DNA of 64,000 nucleotides from Phylloscopus collybita (lineage: Eukaryota > Chordata > Aves > Passeriformes > Phylloscopidae), in assembly GCA_027886175.1 (NCBI GenBank), contig JAJNNQ010000009.1:8352501-8416500 (forward strand). Reading direction: 5' to 3'. The notes under the pieces are model-generated. The model made no database searches and had not been told where the DNA came from. It worked only from the letters and a program-made list of their open reading frames with translations. Below, piece by piece: positions 63,111-64,000 of this stretch (position 1 is its first letter; each line of letters begins with the position of its first letter). The position numbers and the translations under genes are program-made.

Positions 63111-64000
63111 CTCCTATTCAGGAAGGGAATAAAAGGCATCCTCATGTCTGGGGCCTCCAAATGAAATCCCAAAGCATGAAATAAAAGGAAGATTAATCTT
63201 TAAGGTATCCATAAGAAAAGGTCTCATAAATTCAGGTCAGCAATCATTACACAGACAAACACTCTGCTGAAAATAATGGCCATGTATAGATTCACTTAAT
63301 TTTATAGCTCAGTTTTCTATAGTTAAGCAGCTCAGGTGAGTAAGGATATTTCATGTAGATAACCATCTGCCTCCCAGTCCCACAGTTACACCCTTACCAC
63401 AGTAAAGATATGAAGACAGCCCTTCCAGGACATGTGAATGCCTCCTGTCAAATGAATCTTAAACACCATAATGATGCCCCTTATCTGGAAATGAAAACTA
63501 GTAATAAATAGCAGCAAGTATTTCAAGAATGCACGTTCCACATTACAACTTCATTTCAACAAAACTTCAGGAGGAAGTTTTACCAACAGCAACGCATGGA
63601 AAACACACACAGACTAGATGTTTAGCTTTACCTGTGCCAAAAATAACAATTTGAAAATTAATTAGGTAAAGCATTCAGTCTTATTCATTAGAAACAAAAC
63701 AATTCTTAAGCATGATTAGGAGATCAGTTGCTAACTTTTAGTAGAAATAACTCAAAGCAGCTATTTTATGAAAAGTTAATCAATTCCAAACTTTCATATG
63801 TGGTCTATCAAAGTATAAGCATGACCATCTTTATTCCAAAATGAAGTTTCTATTTCTCAATATTGTATCTGACAAGTTTTGGAAACACATCTCGTGCATT
63901 CTCTCACATTTAATGCAAAACAATCATTACCCTACTTTTCTGTCAGATTAATTTTTTCATTCCTAATAGCTCATGCACTTATGGGCTCTTCCGACAGCTC
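63111..64000. other. Terminal intergenic DNA, nothing recognised
   Basis: AT-rich DNA without a supportable gene or repeat family. Confidence 0.55.

Overview
This window looks like avian (or close sauropsid) genomic DNA holding the tandem homeobox pair HMX1 (called GH6 in chick) and SOHo (sensory organ homeobox; hmx4 in fish nomenclature). Both are on the + strand. The case for a bird is the HMX1-SOHo tandem, which placental mammals lack, two CR1 retrotransposon 3' ends, no mammalian SINE or L1, and GC-rich genes in an otherwise AT-rich repeat-poor region. No transcript data or database search was available; gene models come from reading frames, splice sites and family knowledge.

Layout. 1-6.1 kb is AT-rich DNA with no gene I can support. 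6.1-10.4 kb alternates CpG-rich blocks with AT-rich blocks. 10.4-14.1 kb is HMX1: a CpG-island promoter with a nine-copy 9-bp ATTAATGAY array and two opposed CCAAT boxes, exon 1 (11366-11627), a 1.68-kb intron, exon 2 with the homeobox (13311-13882), and a very short 3' UTR dominated by a 68-base T run just before AATAAA. 14.1-21.9 kb is the intergenic region between the two genes, with several enhancer-like blocks, long pyrimidine microsatellites and a cluster of palindromes. 21.9-24.95 kb is SOHo: a GC minisatellite ending 8 bases before the start codon, exon 1 (22519-22729), a 648-bp intron full of CA hexamers, exon 2 with the homeobox (23378-23961) and candidate poly(A) signals near 24.8-24.94 kb. 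25-64 kb is gene-poor downstream DNA with two CR1 fragments and scattered enhancer-like blocks. Two of these, near 52.7 and 62.9 kb, carry MEIS or PBX-MEIS motifs of the kind known to drive Hmx1 in the side of the head.

How it works together. In chick, GH6/HMX1 and SOHo are co-expressed in nasal retina, otic and other sensory primordia and cranial ganglia, and both can repress EphA3 in the retina. The two genes share strand, two-exon structure, intron phase and an N-terminal eh1-like repressor motif, and they probably share distal enhancers. The most striking signal is a 135-bp homeobox core that matches at 133 of 135 bases between the paralogues, with abrupt divergence on both sides. This suggests recent gene conversion or unusually strong DNA-level constraint.
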